From positions 18,982,302 through 19,046,301 of the forward strand of contig NC_031773.1 of assembly GCF_001522545.3 (NCBI RefSeq): 64,000 nucleotides of DNA, written 5' to 3'. The notes under the pieces are model-generated. The model did not search any database. It saw nothing but the letters and a program-made list of their open reading frames with translations, and was not told where the DNA came from. Both the position numbers and the translations under genes were made by a program. Origin of the DNA: Parus major. Its lineage: Eukaryota > Chordata > Aves > Passeriformes > Paridae. Shown here in pieces: positions 23,707-37,140 of this stretch; position 1 is the first letter of the stretch, and each line of letters starts with the position of its first letter.

Positions 23707-26076
23707 CTGGAGTATCTTTCTCCTAGTGGCTTTCCTCTTCCTAATAATCCCATCACAAATGACAGATGTGTTATCAGTCATCACTGGGATTTGACACATT
23801 CTTAATACCTGTCATGACAGCTCTGAAGTCTGCATGCTATTCCATTGTATTCCAAAGCATTTGCAGGAGGTAATGGACACATCAAATACAAGTCAATGGC
23901 TCTGCTTTATTGAACTGCTGAAGGCTTGCAATATAGAGGGAGATGCTTAAAAAAGCCCAATTGTGATTATTCAAAATGGCACGCATAATAATTAAATATA
24001 AAACAATATATAATGTGTCAGTGTGTTGCTGTACCCAAAATGAGTCTCTCCTGGTACCTTGGCTCTCAGTTTTACTTTAATAGAGAACCTAATGCAGAAG
24101 TGAGGTGCAAGTCATGGCTAAAACCAGAGTCAAGAAAGGGGGACGCCTGAATTGATATGAATGAAGACAGTGGGATTGTGAAGTGTGTCACTCAGAGAAA
24201 CTGTCAATACCACCAAAGAATAAATGTGAGTGCAGTAGAACATGAGTTTGAAAAGTGCCTCCCTGATGGGCACACAAGGAAAAGACTGCATCTTATCACT
24301 GGGCAATAAGGACAAGGAACACCAACAGGTTTTGTATGAGTCCATTCCTAATGCCTGTTGATTTCTGTGGACCTCTTAATACAGGTAGTCTTGTTTTCTT
24401 TTGTTCAAGCCCTCAAAAGAGCTGTAACAGATCCAGCACCCCACAGGAAAAAATACAATACAGAGCTCTCCAAGCAGATAAACTTTCTTTTGATCAAAAT
24501 CTAGTTTTATTTCTGATGACTCTGGTCATCTGTGTGTAACATTTTTTAGGCACAAGAAAAATTATAATTTTTTACTGAAACTTTTCTTTCAAGCCTTAAA
24601 CTTGCAAAAGGCTTTCTCTCAGTTGAACCCAGCTGCTGCAAAGCATCATATAGCTACAGTCTCTGCCAACAGCATATGAGCTGCATGACAGCAGAGTGCT
24701 CTGCCATTAGTAAATGCAATGGCTTGTTGTTCTCAATGCATTTACAATTTTGCACAAAAGCAGAAAAAACCACCCCCAACAAAAACAAAAACCCACACAG
24801 ATTAGAGACAAAGCAGTCCTGTGTAACTCAAGGCCCTTTCAGCAGGCAATAAAGCCAAGGCAGAATTGTGAGTTGGAGTCAAAAGGAAGTGTCCCATTGA
24901 CATAATGAGCTTTGGAGCAGGTCTGGAGGGAAGAAGACAGGCAAAACACATTCAGCCACCTAAGTGATTTCATGTCCTCTGGACAATAGTTAACGAGTAT
25001 CTCGTGGTTTAAGAGTCTCGAGGCATTGTTTGCACCTACAAGAAATGGATGAGCAAACTGGGATTCCTTACAGGGCAATTTTATTTAGGAGAAATGCAAG
25101 AGTAAGTTTTGCACCTATCAAGCACCTAGGAACAAAGTGCATTTAGAGGGGTGTGAATATTGTTGTCAGGATGTAGCAAATGCTATTCCAGAGATCTAAA
25201 CCACTGCAATAACAGCACTGTTGGAGTGTAAGCTCATCTTCCCAGCTGAAGCACTTTCAAAAAAGCTGAAAGGTGAAGTTTACTTTAGTAAGCTTCTCAC
25301 CAGATCAGATACTGTCCGTTCTCGAGTGGCCAGCATAAAAAACATACCACAAATAAGCATGGTATCATATTTTCTGATGATGATCTTATACCAGGGCCTA
25401 TTTCAGATCAAATTTGTATACTGTGGGCTGAGCTTGGGTTGCATGGAGGCAAAATCATGGCAGCACAGCCCGACTGAGAAGTCTCCCAGCAAATATTCCC
25501 TTCTGGCTTCGGTCCAAGGAGCATTAATGCTTCTCCTGCTGCCTACACTCCCCAGTTATTCCTTTCATATACCCTCTCAGCTGTAAGCAAATCAACATGC
25601 CAATCCCTTGGGACACATGGCTTAGCTTATAGTTAAGACTTGCCACTCTGCTTTGTGCTTTGGACATTGATTTCCATTGTCTCAGCTATCACACAACAAA
25701 AGGGCATTTAATTGCTGTCTCATTTAGTCTGGGGGAGAAGAGGAGAACAACTTTTTCCAGCCCTGATTGATGGCAGCCATTAGCACCTCCTAGCACAATA
25801 CTGACTTACTAGAAGCACGATTTACATGTGAAGTTCAGTGCCACACAAGTGAATCAGGTTTGCAGCTATGCTTACTTGAACAACTTCAGAGACAAAACCT
25901 TCACATAAAATGAATTTGCAGAAATCCTTACACTGGCCACCCATTTAAAGAGAAAACTTCAAAGATTAAGGAGGTTTGTTGAAACCTCCTAGAAACAAAA
26001 GAAAGTTTAGCAGAGATCTCACAGTTTTTGCTTCACTTGTCAAGTGCTCTACCATGTAGGTGCTTTAATGGTTGTA

Positions 26077-26131
26077 AAAGAAAAAAAAAACACAAAAAAC
26101 CCCAAAAAACCACCAACCCAACCCAACCAAC
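26077..26131. repeat. A/C-rich low-complexity tract
   Basis: An A-rich run passes into A(n)C(n) blocks and then (CCAAC)n-like units. The bases are nearly all A and C on the + strand. Confidence 0.85.
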
Positions 26132-27268
26132 ATGATCTATACTTATTTACATATATTTAACATTAGGAAACACTTCATATCCACTAGGCATCAAAATTCC
26201 CAATTGCATACTACCAAAGGGAATGCTGAAGAATCCCACTAACTGCTTTCCTCTTTTTGTGTGAGCATTTCTATCTTCCTTGTGATGGAGGAAAGAAGAA
26301 AATTAATATCCACATTTAATATCCTCCATGTTCTGGAGAGCAATAAGCCACATGCCTTGCTGCTCCATCCAAACTGCTGATACTGGATTTTTAGTACTTG
26401 TCTCGTTTTATTAAAAAGCAAAAGGATGCAAATCTCTGTTTCAAAAGAGCAGAGCTCATGAAACAACTAGATTAGTGAAGGCTTCTTGAAATAGCACCTT
26501 TAATCTGTCCTGTTATGTGAAATTTGCAGTAATTTCAGTAAAATTTGATGTAGTTTGATGCAGCTTATCAAAATGTTTAATAATTGCAAAATAGAAGATC
26601 AAGCACCTTTTGAACACCAGACTTTCCAGTCAGTCATAGAAACAAGCTGAGGCACTAGGTATTATCAGACACACCTTTGTACATTTTTTGGAAGATTTAC
26701 CATGGGAGAGGCAGATTGAGAAAGGCTGACTTTCAGCAAGGCAATGATGTACAGCCAAACACTCGAGCACTCACGTTATCTCAGCTGTAGGAGCACTAAC
26801 CCTGGCCAGGCAGAGGCTTTCTGAAACCATGCTAGCTATACCCACAAAAACCACTTCTGACTACTTTCAGAACATATGTGCTCTGTTATTCACATAATTG
26901 GTTTAAAATTCCACAGCAAAATTACTCTGCAATTACTTGCTTTCAGTGAGTCCACTTCTTACTTTTGCATCCCCCACAGGACCCACCTTTGTTCCTCTGT
27001 GATACTCATCTTGCCTGATGTGCATTTCTAAATAAGCTTAAATAGTGACTGTTTCTCTGCGATTTCATGCTTTTTCCTACATCTTGAAAAATCATGATTT
27101 TAGGTACATAAATGAGTGTGTGAATGCAGAATGTACATTTTTAGTTTAGAACAGCTGTTTTCACTTTTATTCATTCTGCAGCACACATGCATGGAAAACT
27201 ACATTTTGATTCTTCCTTTCCCCATTTGTTTTTAAGTTTTTAAATAAAACTTAAAACACAGAAGCATC

Positions 27269-27355
27269 CAAAACTACCAAACAACACCCCTCCTCCCCAA
27301 AAACCCAAAACAAAACAAAAAACTACAAAAACACCTAAACAAAACCCCCCCCAAA
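27269..27355. repeat. A/C-rich low-complexity tract
   Basis: About 85 bases almost free of G, made of A(n)C(n) blocks and including an eight-C run near 27345. No element body is recognisable beside it. Confidence 0.85.
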
Positions 27356-28303
27356 CTGGCATGAGGCCAGATGTTAAACACTAGATTACACTTTTTTCCT
27401 TAACTTGGCTCTTCGTAAATTTTGTTCTCCCCTCCCACTGTTTCCTTTTTCTTTGGTGCTGGGCAGGAGACACGTGCTTCCCTTGCTGGAAGGGCTGTGC
27501 TATCTTCCAAAAAGTTCCGTCTGTGGACAATTATTACTGGTAACTGTGAGGAAGGTGACACACAGGATCCCAGCCTCTCTCCTTCCCCTCCAGACTTGTG
27601 CCAGGCTGGAACCAGAGCTCTCAGTGGTACTGCCTCCAAGAGCATCACAAACACTAAGAAAGCCGCCAAAATGGATTTAAACCACTCTGCAGCTGAAGAA
27701 CAGACCGGGAACCATGCGACCCCTCTATCAATCTTGCTTCAGATCTCTTTGGCCACTTGAGAATAAAGAAGGTTTCACGTGCTGGTTTCTGAGAAACCTG
27801 CCAAGCCAACACATACTAATCAATGTGAACAAGTCCTGGAAAAGGAGTTGATCAAATCTCTCCAATCATCCTCAGAGTCACAGTCAAACCCACACACCTT
27901 CGAGATTCAGGTCAGCCACACAGCTGCTCAGCATCCCCTGGGAGACTCAGAATGTAAGTGCAAAATTAGGGCAAGCACAAGCACAGCAGTAGGCTGCAGC
28001 ATGTTGCTGGCAGAGGCACAAACTTGCTCCTCTACCCAGCACACCATCTATAAATAGGTTTATGAATACAGAAGCTCTGCCAAGCTATTCTTACTTTTTT
28101 TTTCCTTTGCTAATTTTTAATGCCTCTTGCAAGACTGACTCCTAAAAGTTTTATCTCCATTAGTAGTAATAAACACTTATTAAATGCTCCAGCAATGTTT
28201 CAAAGTCTTGATAAATAGCAACAAATTTGTCTAGAAAACCAGAATATAATTTTGCACTTAGAAAACTCTATTGTATTAAAGAAGAAGGAAAAAATGAGCT
28301 TAC

Positions 28304-28608
28304 CTGAAAACAGACAATTCACATGAAAAATCCGTGTGCACACCACAGCTTGGGAAACAAGAACCCACTTCTTCTGGGACTTCAAGAGAGACAAGGCAGT
28401 GTCAGTGCTTACTCTTGTTCAGCTGCGCTCCTGGGGGTTCCGGCTGAGCCCCAGAACCGAGCCCTGGGCTGTCCCCCTCACTCTTCGCACCTGGAACAAG
28501 AAGACAGGCGCTCAGCTCAGTGCAGGAGCGGCACATTCCACAGCCCAGGCACCGCCAGGGATGCTCACACTGCCTCACTGCTGCGGACCCAACACACCTC
28601 ATGGCAGG
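28304..28608. promoter_or_regulatory. CpG-richer patch flanked by divergent splice donors
   Basis: On the + strand a good donor (AGG|GTAAGC) starts at 28609. On the - strand a perfect CAG|GTAAGC donor lies at 28304/28303. The two point away from each other. Between them, about 28400-28600 is GC-rich and has roughly eight CpG in 180 bases, the densest I noticed in the window. Two divergent first exons sharing a bidirectional promoter would look like this. No TATA box or other promoter motif is evident. The window's longest open frame (28336-28878, + strand, 180 codons) crosses this patch but overlaps a second frame and shows no domain, so it is not called as a gene. Confidence 0.2.
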
Positions 28609-29384
28609 GTAAGCTCAGTGCAGCTGCCATTATTGACAAGCATGGTTCTCTGCTCTTCTCCACCGCAGGTGCCCTCTCAAGATACCTTGGGGACATGCAA
28701 GGCACTAGAAAGCTATCCAGAGAGCATTCTAACTTTCCCTTGGAGAAATCACTTTTCTAGATTATACCAGCAGCCCCATAACAAACCTGCTAAAGCCCAG
28801 ACTATGGCAAGAACACTTTATGGTAAGAATCTTGTTTTGAGCTGTCAGTTTTTGGGTGACCAAACCAGCCAGGACTGATTTCAAACAGGGACATTAACCA
28901 AGGACTTAAATTACCTTGTACTTTCATCTGCTATCATTCTCTTGTATCTCTGTTTTTTCCCTTTCCCTCTCAACCCTTACATATTTCACCATCCATTTTC
29001 AAGGATGGATGACTAAATGAAGCCCTTTATTAAGGCTCAATTTTCAAAAGCAATGTCACCTTCCAGTTTCCCTTTGCTTCAGAAATTAGCTTCTAGGGGC
29101 ATATTCTTGAAATGCCTACATCTATACTTATTTAAACTTTCTGGGGAAAAATTGAGTATGGAAAGTAAGGCTTAGCCTGATTAAATTTTTATGTCCATCT
29201 AAAAATAAAAGGAAATGCATAGTAAAGAACTAGGAAAGCTTGGGCCTCCCTGTTATATTTTTTTTTTACTTCTGAAAGACAAAGATAAAGGAGACATATA
29301 CAATTTTTTGTTTGTTTGTTTGTTTCAGAAATCCTGAGAAACTTATGACCATATTCTTAAGTTTTGAGCTATGTAGAGTCAACT
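28609..29384. other. Noncoding stretch, no gene seen
   Basis: It contains CTCTTCTCCACCGCAG near 28654-28669, an acceptor-like sequence only about 60 bases after the donor at 28609 and probably too close to pair with it. A (TTTG)n repeat lies at 29307. Otherwise I see nothing. Confidence 0.6.
29307..29325. repeat. (TTTG)n microsatellite
   Basis: Four to five TTTG units following a T run. Confidence 0.9.
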
Positions 29385-29495
29385 GCTAAATACTTTATAT
29401 GTTCTGAGCTAGCTGATCTTACTGGCCCTGATTTGAGCCGTAGGACTACATGACCTCTGGTGGCCCCTTCCCAACCAGTTATCCCATTATTTTTT
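29385..29495 (+). mobile_element. CR1 LINE 3' tail fragment, diverged
   Basis: The sequence TTGAGCCGTAGGACTACATGACC, then a match to the CTGGTGGCCCCTTCCCAACC part, resembles the CR1 3' UTR, whose usual form is a TTGAG...GGACTAGATGACCTCCAGAGGTCCCTTCCAACC block. The element would lie on the + strand. The terminal ATTCTATG repeats are eroded, leaving ATTATCCCATTAT-like remnants. The 5' limit is approximate and no coding part is present. Confidence 0.65.
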
Positions 29496-30050
29496 CCAAA
29501 GGGAACAAAGGTTAATTTGTACTTTTCAGAAACATAGTTAACATTTTTTTTCATGTTTGCCACCCCTTTTACTGTATGCATCTTCTCCAACGAGGAACCT
29601 TGCAACGGTCCAAATCTATATGCATTTTATATACAAAAACTCCTTAAAAGTTATTTCAATCCCAAATTATCAGAACTACCTTGTCACATGTCACAAACTG
29701 AAAGGATCTGAAGTGCATTTAGGTTAAACTAGCCTGGTAAGAAAACTAAGAGAATGCAACCTAAGTCCCCCACTAGGTAACACTAAAGAAGGAACTGGGG
29801 TAAAAGACAGTGGTGTTATTTCATATTTGGCACAGGGAGGGTGGCCCAAGGCCACCACAAGCCCACATCTCCTGTGGATCATCACAGGACATCACAGCCA
29901 CTTTCCAGCCACCTCCATCATGTCTGTGTGTCAAACCCCTCAGCTGGCCTACAGGTTTACTCCACAGTAAAACTTTTCTTGGAAGGTAAACATTCTGAGG
30001 CTTTTTTCCCCTCATTCTTAAGCATGTGTGCTTCTTGATGAATACCAAAC

Positions 30051-30063
30051 AAAAAAAAAAAAA
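30051..30063. repeat. A13 homopolymer
   Basis: An uninterrupted A run followed by CACCC. No retroelement is recognisable next to it. Confidence 0.9.
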
Positions 30064-33000
30064 CACCCTTGTGCAATGCAGCAAGATCTGTTTTTGTTTT
30101 TCTGTGTACCTGCTCTCACCGGAGAGGAATAGAGACCTTATTTAATAGAGAAAATATCCAGGGAATGAAGTACAGGAATTCCAGTCCTAAAATACCATAA
30201 AGACAAGATATTGGAATAAAAAATAAACAGACTTTTTCTATCATTAAGGTGAAGGAATGCCATACAGGGTTGGAAATTTCTTCTCAAATCTAACTGAACC
30301 TTACTCCTGTTGTTCTGACACTTCTGTCATCGCTGTCTTCTCCCTTACCCTTCTCCAAGAACTGCAAGTGCCTTCTCTCTAAACCCCAGCAACATCAGAC
30401 TCTATCACTGCTTCTGCTGCAAGGGAACACTGAGACAAGAAAGGGTAATCCCCTCAGAAAACCACTCACATGGGTCTACCCAGCAAGTAGATACATATTC
30501 TTTCTTTCATTTTTCAAGAAACAAGGTATTTCTCTTTTCTAATAAAATTATTTCAAATTAACACTATGACCACTTTTAAAGTTGAGCCTTAGCCTCAAAC
30601 AGAGTCTAAAAGAGACTGTTGTTATACATGAAGAGCTTTTTCTTCAGCAGGCACACAGTTTGCTTCAAAGCTCATTGTTTAAACAGGAACAGTTGACATG
30701 CAAAGTCAAATTTAAGGATCCTGGGAATAGCTGTGCATGACGGGCAGCTGGCAGGCAGGTCTACTGAAAGGATGCAGTTCTGTACATGAAGTCACAAGAG
30801 TGAGATTCCTAATTATATGCAGTAACCAAGGCAAGGAAGAAAAACCAGTTCATCAGTCAGCATCCAGCAGCACAGTGAGGAAGCTTTGTTCTCTTCTCTG
30901 GAAAGAGGACAGTCGATACTGCTCATATCAAAGCCTCGATCCACAGCCCTCCAGGCTTAATTAGAAAATCATGAAGAGTACAAAATGGCATTGGACACAA
31001 AAAATGATCATTTTTCAAGTAAATTTAGTGGAGTGAGCACTCTCACATTTACAATCCACACTCCCTCATCCACCCTTTTTCCCTCGTTAATGATACAGAG
31101 TTGGCTGCAGATGCAACAAAACCTGTCAGCAACTGCAGGGTGTCCTAAAGCAAGTCTTGCCTATTATTCCAGCTGTATAGATGAAGGTCGCTGACACTGC
31201 TAACACCTCTGACATTTTATAATCAATTGCCAACATTTACAGAGGAGAAAATACCACTAGCTTTGAACACACTCAGAAAGAAAGAAATTCTTCTCAATTA
31301 ATTTTAAGCTTGCTCTCTCTTAGCCAAAACATGAAACATGAGGCAACCTAACAAGTCAAATATTAGTGAGATTCTTTTCTGGCAGCTAATGCCATATTCT
31401 GTTTGTATATAAACAATTGTAGTTTATCCATCTCTTCAAAATAACTGCAGTATGAATCATTGTAAGGACAGTGTCAGAGAAAACTGCCAAATACTTGTAG
31501 CTGAGGAAAAATAATAATTTAACTTTAAAAGCAACTATGAATATCAGACTATCAGCATGTTGCTAACACCAAATACCTATCGGAGAAATCTAGTATTTTG
31601 TGGATTAGACTCCTGGAAGATGAAAGGGGATGACCTTTACCTATACCTGCGCTGCTGGCAAAGAATGATGAAGCTCTTGCCGTACACTGCACATTCACCT
31701 TGTGCCTTCTTTTCAGAACAGGAACGGAGATTGCTGCCTTTTAAGCTAGTATTTAGTTGATTTTTAGCCAGCTGCAATATTCCACTGCTACAGCTAAGGA
31801 TGGAGGGCTAAGGAAGAGATTTTCAAACAATACTTTGTAAAGGGTCCACAAGTCCTGTCTGATTTATAAACTGTCAATGTGCTTGATGAGTTCAGCAGCT
31901 GGGAAGCCCTGGATTTGACATTTCTGCCCTTACTCAATAGTTCAAAGCAATCCTTTTGAGTTAATACAGGGCCTCAGAGAACATGGGGATCTCTAACTTA
32001 AGACCTCCTAAAGACCAATATTTTGGTCAAAATTCTTGCTCCTGACAGTCATTCTCACCCTCCAGCTCCTAATTCAAACAATCAGTCCACCCTTGCCTTT
32101 CACAGGAGCTTGTTGTTGTATGTTGTAATATTTGCATCAAATACAATTGCCAAAGGCACTCCAATTTTCACTAATAGTTATCATTAGGAGAAAAAAAAAA
32201 AAGAAGTATTTTTGTCCAAAAAGAGCCATTTCCTGATGTTTAGCATAGGCAGGATAACGGTCACAGGCAGCATCTTGGCTCAGCAGGGAACAATAGTAGG
32301 TGGTAAATGAGAGTGCTGGGGAGGGGACAGATCTTTTTCTAGGGGGAAGAGGGGGCAATGTCTGCTAAGGCAGGCACCCTGATGGCAGTAGATTTATGCA
32401 TCCACTCTTGTCAGTCTAGGAGGAGGGAATCATTATGCAGGGCCAGCTGCAGGGGTGTGCACTGCTGTCGGGAAAAATTAGAAGTCTAGCAATGAACTAT
32501 AAAGAAGGGAGAAATGACAGAGTGAATGAAAACTCCATGATAAACCCATTTAGGCTCTCTTCTCCCTGGGATGAAATATGAAACATAATTTCTTTGGCAT
32601 ATATGCTGGCAGAGACTCAAACAAATATGCCTCGGTACGCTCAGGCACATGGCCCAGAATGTGCAGTGACAGTGTCCACCCAAAGGACTGTGACTGCACA
32701 GGGTATGGAGCAAGAGCCCTTTCTCAGCACGTCCAGCCAAGCTCCAGGGAAGGATCATAGCACACTAAGGTGCTTTTGGAAGAAATCTCCTCTGCTGCCG
32801 AATGCCTTCTTTGTGCAAATACCTTGGAAAGAAAGCTTTTCCATTTGAATACCTGGGGGAAGTGTGGGGCTTGGGGTGGGCAGAGAGAAGAGATGACTGG
32901 ACTATAAAACAGTGAAAAGCAGCGAAATTCGGGCCCTGGTATTTCACTCTTATTTGAGAAAATGGTAACTTTCCAATATCATGTGGCATTCCTTCCCCTA

Positions 33001-33137
33001 GGAGAATTTCTGTCTGAGTTGGGGGAGGTCTGCATAACTTCTTGTCCTGTTTAATGCAGAGGTGTGTTTTTTCTCCTTTGTTAATGCATTCAGTAATATG
33101 AAATATTCCAAGTATTTATTTACTGTGCTTGGTTATT

Positions 33138-33164
33138 AAAAAAAAAAAACAACAAAAAACAAAG
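33138..33164. repeat. A-rich tract
   Basis: A 12-base A run followed by CAACAAAAAACAAA. Confidence 0.85.
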
Positions 33165-36100
33165 GATTTTTGTCATACTAATATTGGAAAACAAGGGAAT
33201 GGGGAAAGAGCAGGCAAGGAAAGCAGTGCTCTTTAATACACTCCCAAAAGCCCCATGTTGCAAGTCAAGACCCAAGCCTAAGAGGGAAAGTGTTTGGTAG
33301 CTTTTCCTTCTGCCTGTCCTAACCACTGTTAAAGCCTAGGGGTTGGTGAAACTCTTTCTGGAATGCTAATGCCTTGCTGAAAGCCAGAAGGTACAAAGTG
33401 GGAGCTGTTTGGAGAATGCTTTCCAGAGGGAAAAAGGGAGGGAGGGATGCACTTCAATACCTTATTTTAAGTTACACATAGGAACCCATAGTGTTAGGCA
33501 TATTTTTACCAGGAACAGAAGAAATACATTTTGCTCAGCATGCTAACATTGTAAATTCTGCCACTGTATGTCCTTCAGTGTAAGCTTTCTGAGATAGAGT
33601 TTGAAGAGAAAGGTTTGTTCAATTAAGTGTGTGAGAATCAGGGAAAGCAAAAACAAACCACAAGCAGTTCCACTGTAAATGTTCTTCCTCTACTACACAG
33701 CACATTCAGAAACGTGGGCATTTATCTAATTCTCTGTAAAATACTTTGAATCAATCTACCTTTTTTTAAGGCAACTCTCCTATAATATTCTTCCTGGTGG
33801 CATTGTCTATCAAGCATAACAAACATTTATGCTACCAGGTGTCAGATTAAGATACCACTGACCACACTGTAACTACCTGGTGTGTTTTACAAGCATTTAT
33901 ACCTGCACCGTGTAGGTCTAACAGCTTAATAAATGGCAAAAGCTCAAAAGCACATTAAAAAACAATCACTCCAAACCAATGTCGATACATTGTTTCATTA
34001 ACATTGTGAAGGTGTAGATGGGGTCCTGAAGTGAAGAATGGGGTCTTCTGATGAAGTAAATGAAAGTAAATGAGCCTACATGCATGAAAGCTCGAAGAAC
34101 ATAATTCTGAAGGCCACTCTTTGATCAAAGCTTTGTGAGAAAAGGCAGAAATAAACCACAAGCTGTTACAGTGAGCAGCAGAAATAAAACTGGCAAATTC
34201 CTAAACTATGAAACTATATAATTGTCAAAGTGCAAACAATACTTCTTACAGCTACATAGTTATGATTCACTTTTTTCTCCTAAGGAAAGTCAGGACAGAC
34301 AAATATATAATTTTAATATCAATTCAGGAAAAGCCTTTATAGTAAGATATCAAATATATTATGGAAAAGGGAAAAGGAACACAGTTATTTATCTGACTTG
34401 AAAACAGCACAGTGTCAAGTTAATTTAAAATTCAATTTCAGTTTAAAGCATTACAAGGAAGAAAGAATCCTATGTATCATAGGCTGTAAATTGAAATCCT
34501 AGCAAGGTTTTTGTCTGCCAACTAGCTGTGTATCAGCTATAAAGCCAGATTGCAGGCGCTTCTTTTGGGAGATTGGGCTGCAAGGCTCACATTCCAAGAA
34601 GTTTGTCATTTACTATTCCCAAAGGCATTTAATTTAAATTTTTTTTTATAGTCCGTTAGTTAATGGAAAGCTGGCATTACAATAACCCAGAGGTAATTTC
34701 AGCAAGGTACAGTACGTGATGCAAAAGCACAGAGGGTCCTCCTACCTTGTGGAAGTCACCAAGGAAGTGCACATTCATATAAACGTATCTCTTACAAAAG
34801 CAAACATGCAAAAGAGTTTGTCTGCAAAAGCAGCTTTTAGGGTGACAGGAATTTAATAAATAAAGAAAGAACTCTTGGAGTTTTTTTCCCCTTTCTAGAA
34901 AATATACCTGCACAAAAATGTGTCATTTAAACTCTACACGAAACCTTGAACATGATGGTTTGAGGGAAGAGGCAGGATAATCCTCCCAGTTTTCTGAGCT
35001 GAGGGATAAATAAATCTGATAGAAAGGACATTTAATTCACCCCTGGACACCAAGCTGAATGAAAGCCTACTCAGATTTGGTACATATTATAAAAAAGTGA
35101 CTCAAGGACAACAGCTAGATCTCTATCTTTGGAAGGTTCCTGCAAAGTGCACTGATCAGTCTGATCAGAAAGGCAAATTCTGCTCAGAGGCAGATTCTGC
35201 TCCTCAGCCACCAGCCACTAATCCCAGCTGGTCAGCAGACAGGAGCAGGGCTGGAAGGGCACAGAAAACCTACACCAACAAAGAAAATAAGTGTATATCC
35301 CTGACCTCCTCTCCTCCAAAGGAAAGGTAAAGAAAAGCTGCCATTTACAGCAGCTGGGCTACTTTTATTCAGTCACACAGGCCTTGAACCTCCTTGTACA
35401 AACACTGTGAAACCTCAAAACCTTGCTGAGGGAGCAGATGAGCACCTTGGAAAGCTTTAGTTTTGTCAAAGTGCAATTTAAGGTGTGTGCAAATTGGTAC
35501 TCAGGAAAGGGTAATATTTGAGGACGTGAATTTATCTCCACTGACATATCCACAGCTGGGAACCAGTATGAACAGCTTTCTCATGCTGACACATTTCACT
35601 TCTTTTTCAAATGGAAAGATGTGGAAAACATTATTAGAGGAGATAGAAAAGTGTTTTCATACTGCAGTAATGGCTTTTATCCTAGCTTTGAAAATGACAT
35701 AATTTTGTGTAAATTTATCTTATATACACATTATCTATAGTTACATTTTTTATAAAACAATAATTTCTAAAAATACTGGAAGATTTACAAATGCTAAGGG
35801 AGGGAGGAATTTGATACAGTTTGAGATGGAAAAAAAGCCTTTTGTCTTTAAACATTTTTTTTTAAAGTACATGTGGGCCCTTTCCTGCTCCCACAGCAAT
35901 ACATGAGCCTGTGGTTATGCCCCTCCCCACTCCCCTTCAATTCCCCACTCAAACCATCACCATTTAAATGCCTTATTCACCTTTTTGCCTTATCCTGCAT
36001 TTTTGGACCTAGAGCTCTGAAGCAGATTTCAAAAAACTTTTGCTGGCACTTAATATGGAAACTACTACCACTGCACCAATATTTATACACATGGTATTAC

Positions 36101-37119
36101 AAAAATATACCATTTGCTCTAATGTACTGCTCTTTCCCTGCTCCCTACTCTAGCAGAAAACAGAAACAGGTTTAACAGCGATAAGGAATTGACTGATACC
36201 TTCACTATGCAGGACCCTAGTGAGAAAGGTTTATGTCTGAATTATACAGTGTCCTTTGCAGAGTGGCCAAAACAAGCCTCAGATTGCTTAAATTTCTGTG
36301 GAAACTGAGAATCACTGCATAAAAAAACCCAAAAACAAGCAACCAAAAACACCAAAATAATCCAAATTTAAAACCGTGCTGCATCTTTTAGTAGGAAAAC
36401 CAGGCCACAGCACAGGGATGTTGCACAGAAGAGGATACAATACTTGCTTTCTTTCCAAGCTGTTCCTGACACAGCATGTGACTCTATTCTAATGCTACTT
36501 TTTAGTAAAACATTTTTTGGTTGCCAGATGTTGCACAACCCAAAGGAGGAGGACTGGAAACTGGAAATGCCAGATTCTCCAAGATAACCTGCCTTGGACT
36601 AAAGCATCCTGAGGCTGGAATGTTCCTCACATGATGGAGGGAGCTTTCTGTGAAGGACTTGAGGCTTCAGATTTTTACCAGTTTGATGGAATTTGGGAAT
36701 TCAAGTGTACTGGACTCTGTAGCACCACCTGATACCATTTGATTGTGATATGGGCAAAACCAACTAGCAAAGGTGCTCAGAAATGAGAATTTCCTACAGA
36801 AATACAAACACAATCACAGGATTTTCATAGAAAGGCTTGCAGTGTACCATGGAGTGGGTAAAAGGATTAAATCCTGAATCAAACTCTATCCCACTGCACA
36901 AGTAAGAACAAACTGGTGTGGCAGAAAACCAAAAACAGCCTAAGACTTTACGTTAAGTTGTCAATCATTCCATCTTGAAAAACTAAAAAGAGATTGTTTT
37001 AAAATAATTTTAAATGTTTCAATTCTTCCCCTTAGATTTGGTTTGCACACCAAAGTGATAAAGAAGCTTCAAATATTCCAGTATTATACAAAAAAGTTTA
37101 AAGTATTGGTAGTACTTCA

Positions 37120-37140
37120 GAAAAAAAAAGAGAAAAAAAA
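37120..37140. repeat. A-rich purine tract
   Basis: Nine A, GAG, then eight A on the + strand. It underlies a short poly-Phe open frame on the - strand. Confidence 0.8.

Larger units (their letters stand above)
22407..28303. other. Noncoding stretch, no gene seen
   Basis: A GC-rich, CpG-poor patch lies at about 22407-22720, where overlapping open frames of 85-120 codons in several frames reflect composition. The rest is AT-rich, with a C-rich run near 23679 and A/C-rich tracts near 26077 and 27269. No domain, CR1 or LTR sequence was seen. Open frames at 25221-25586 and 27422-27760 on the + strand have no family signature. Confidence 0.6.

Noticed and set aside
28336..28878. 180-codon open frame, + strand, longest in the window
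   Set aside because: It overlaps a 145-codon frame on the same strand and a 66-codon frame on the other, in a GC-richer patch with few stops; no family signature.
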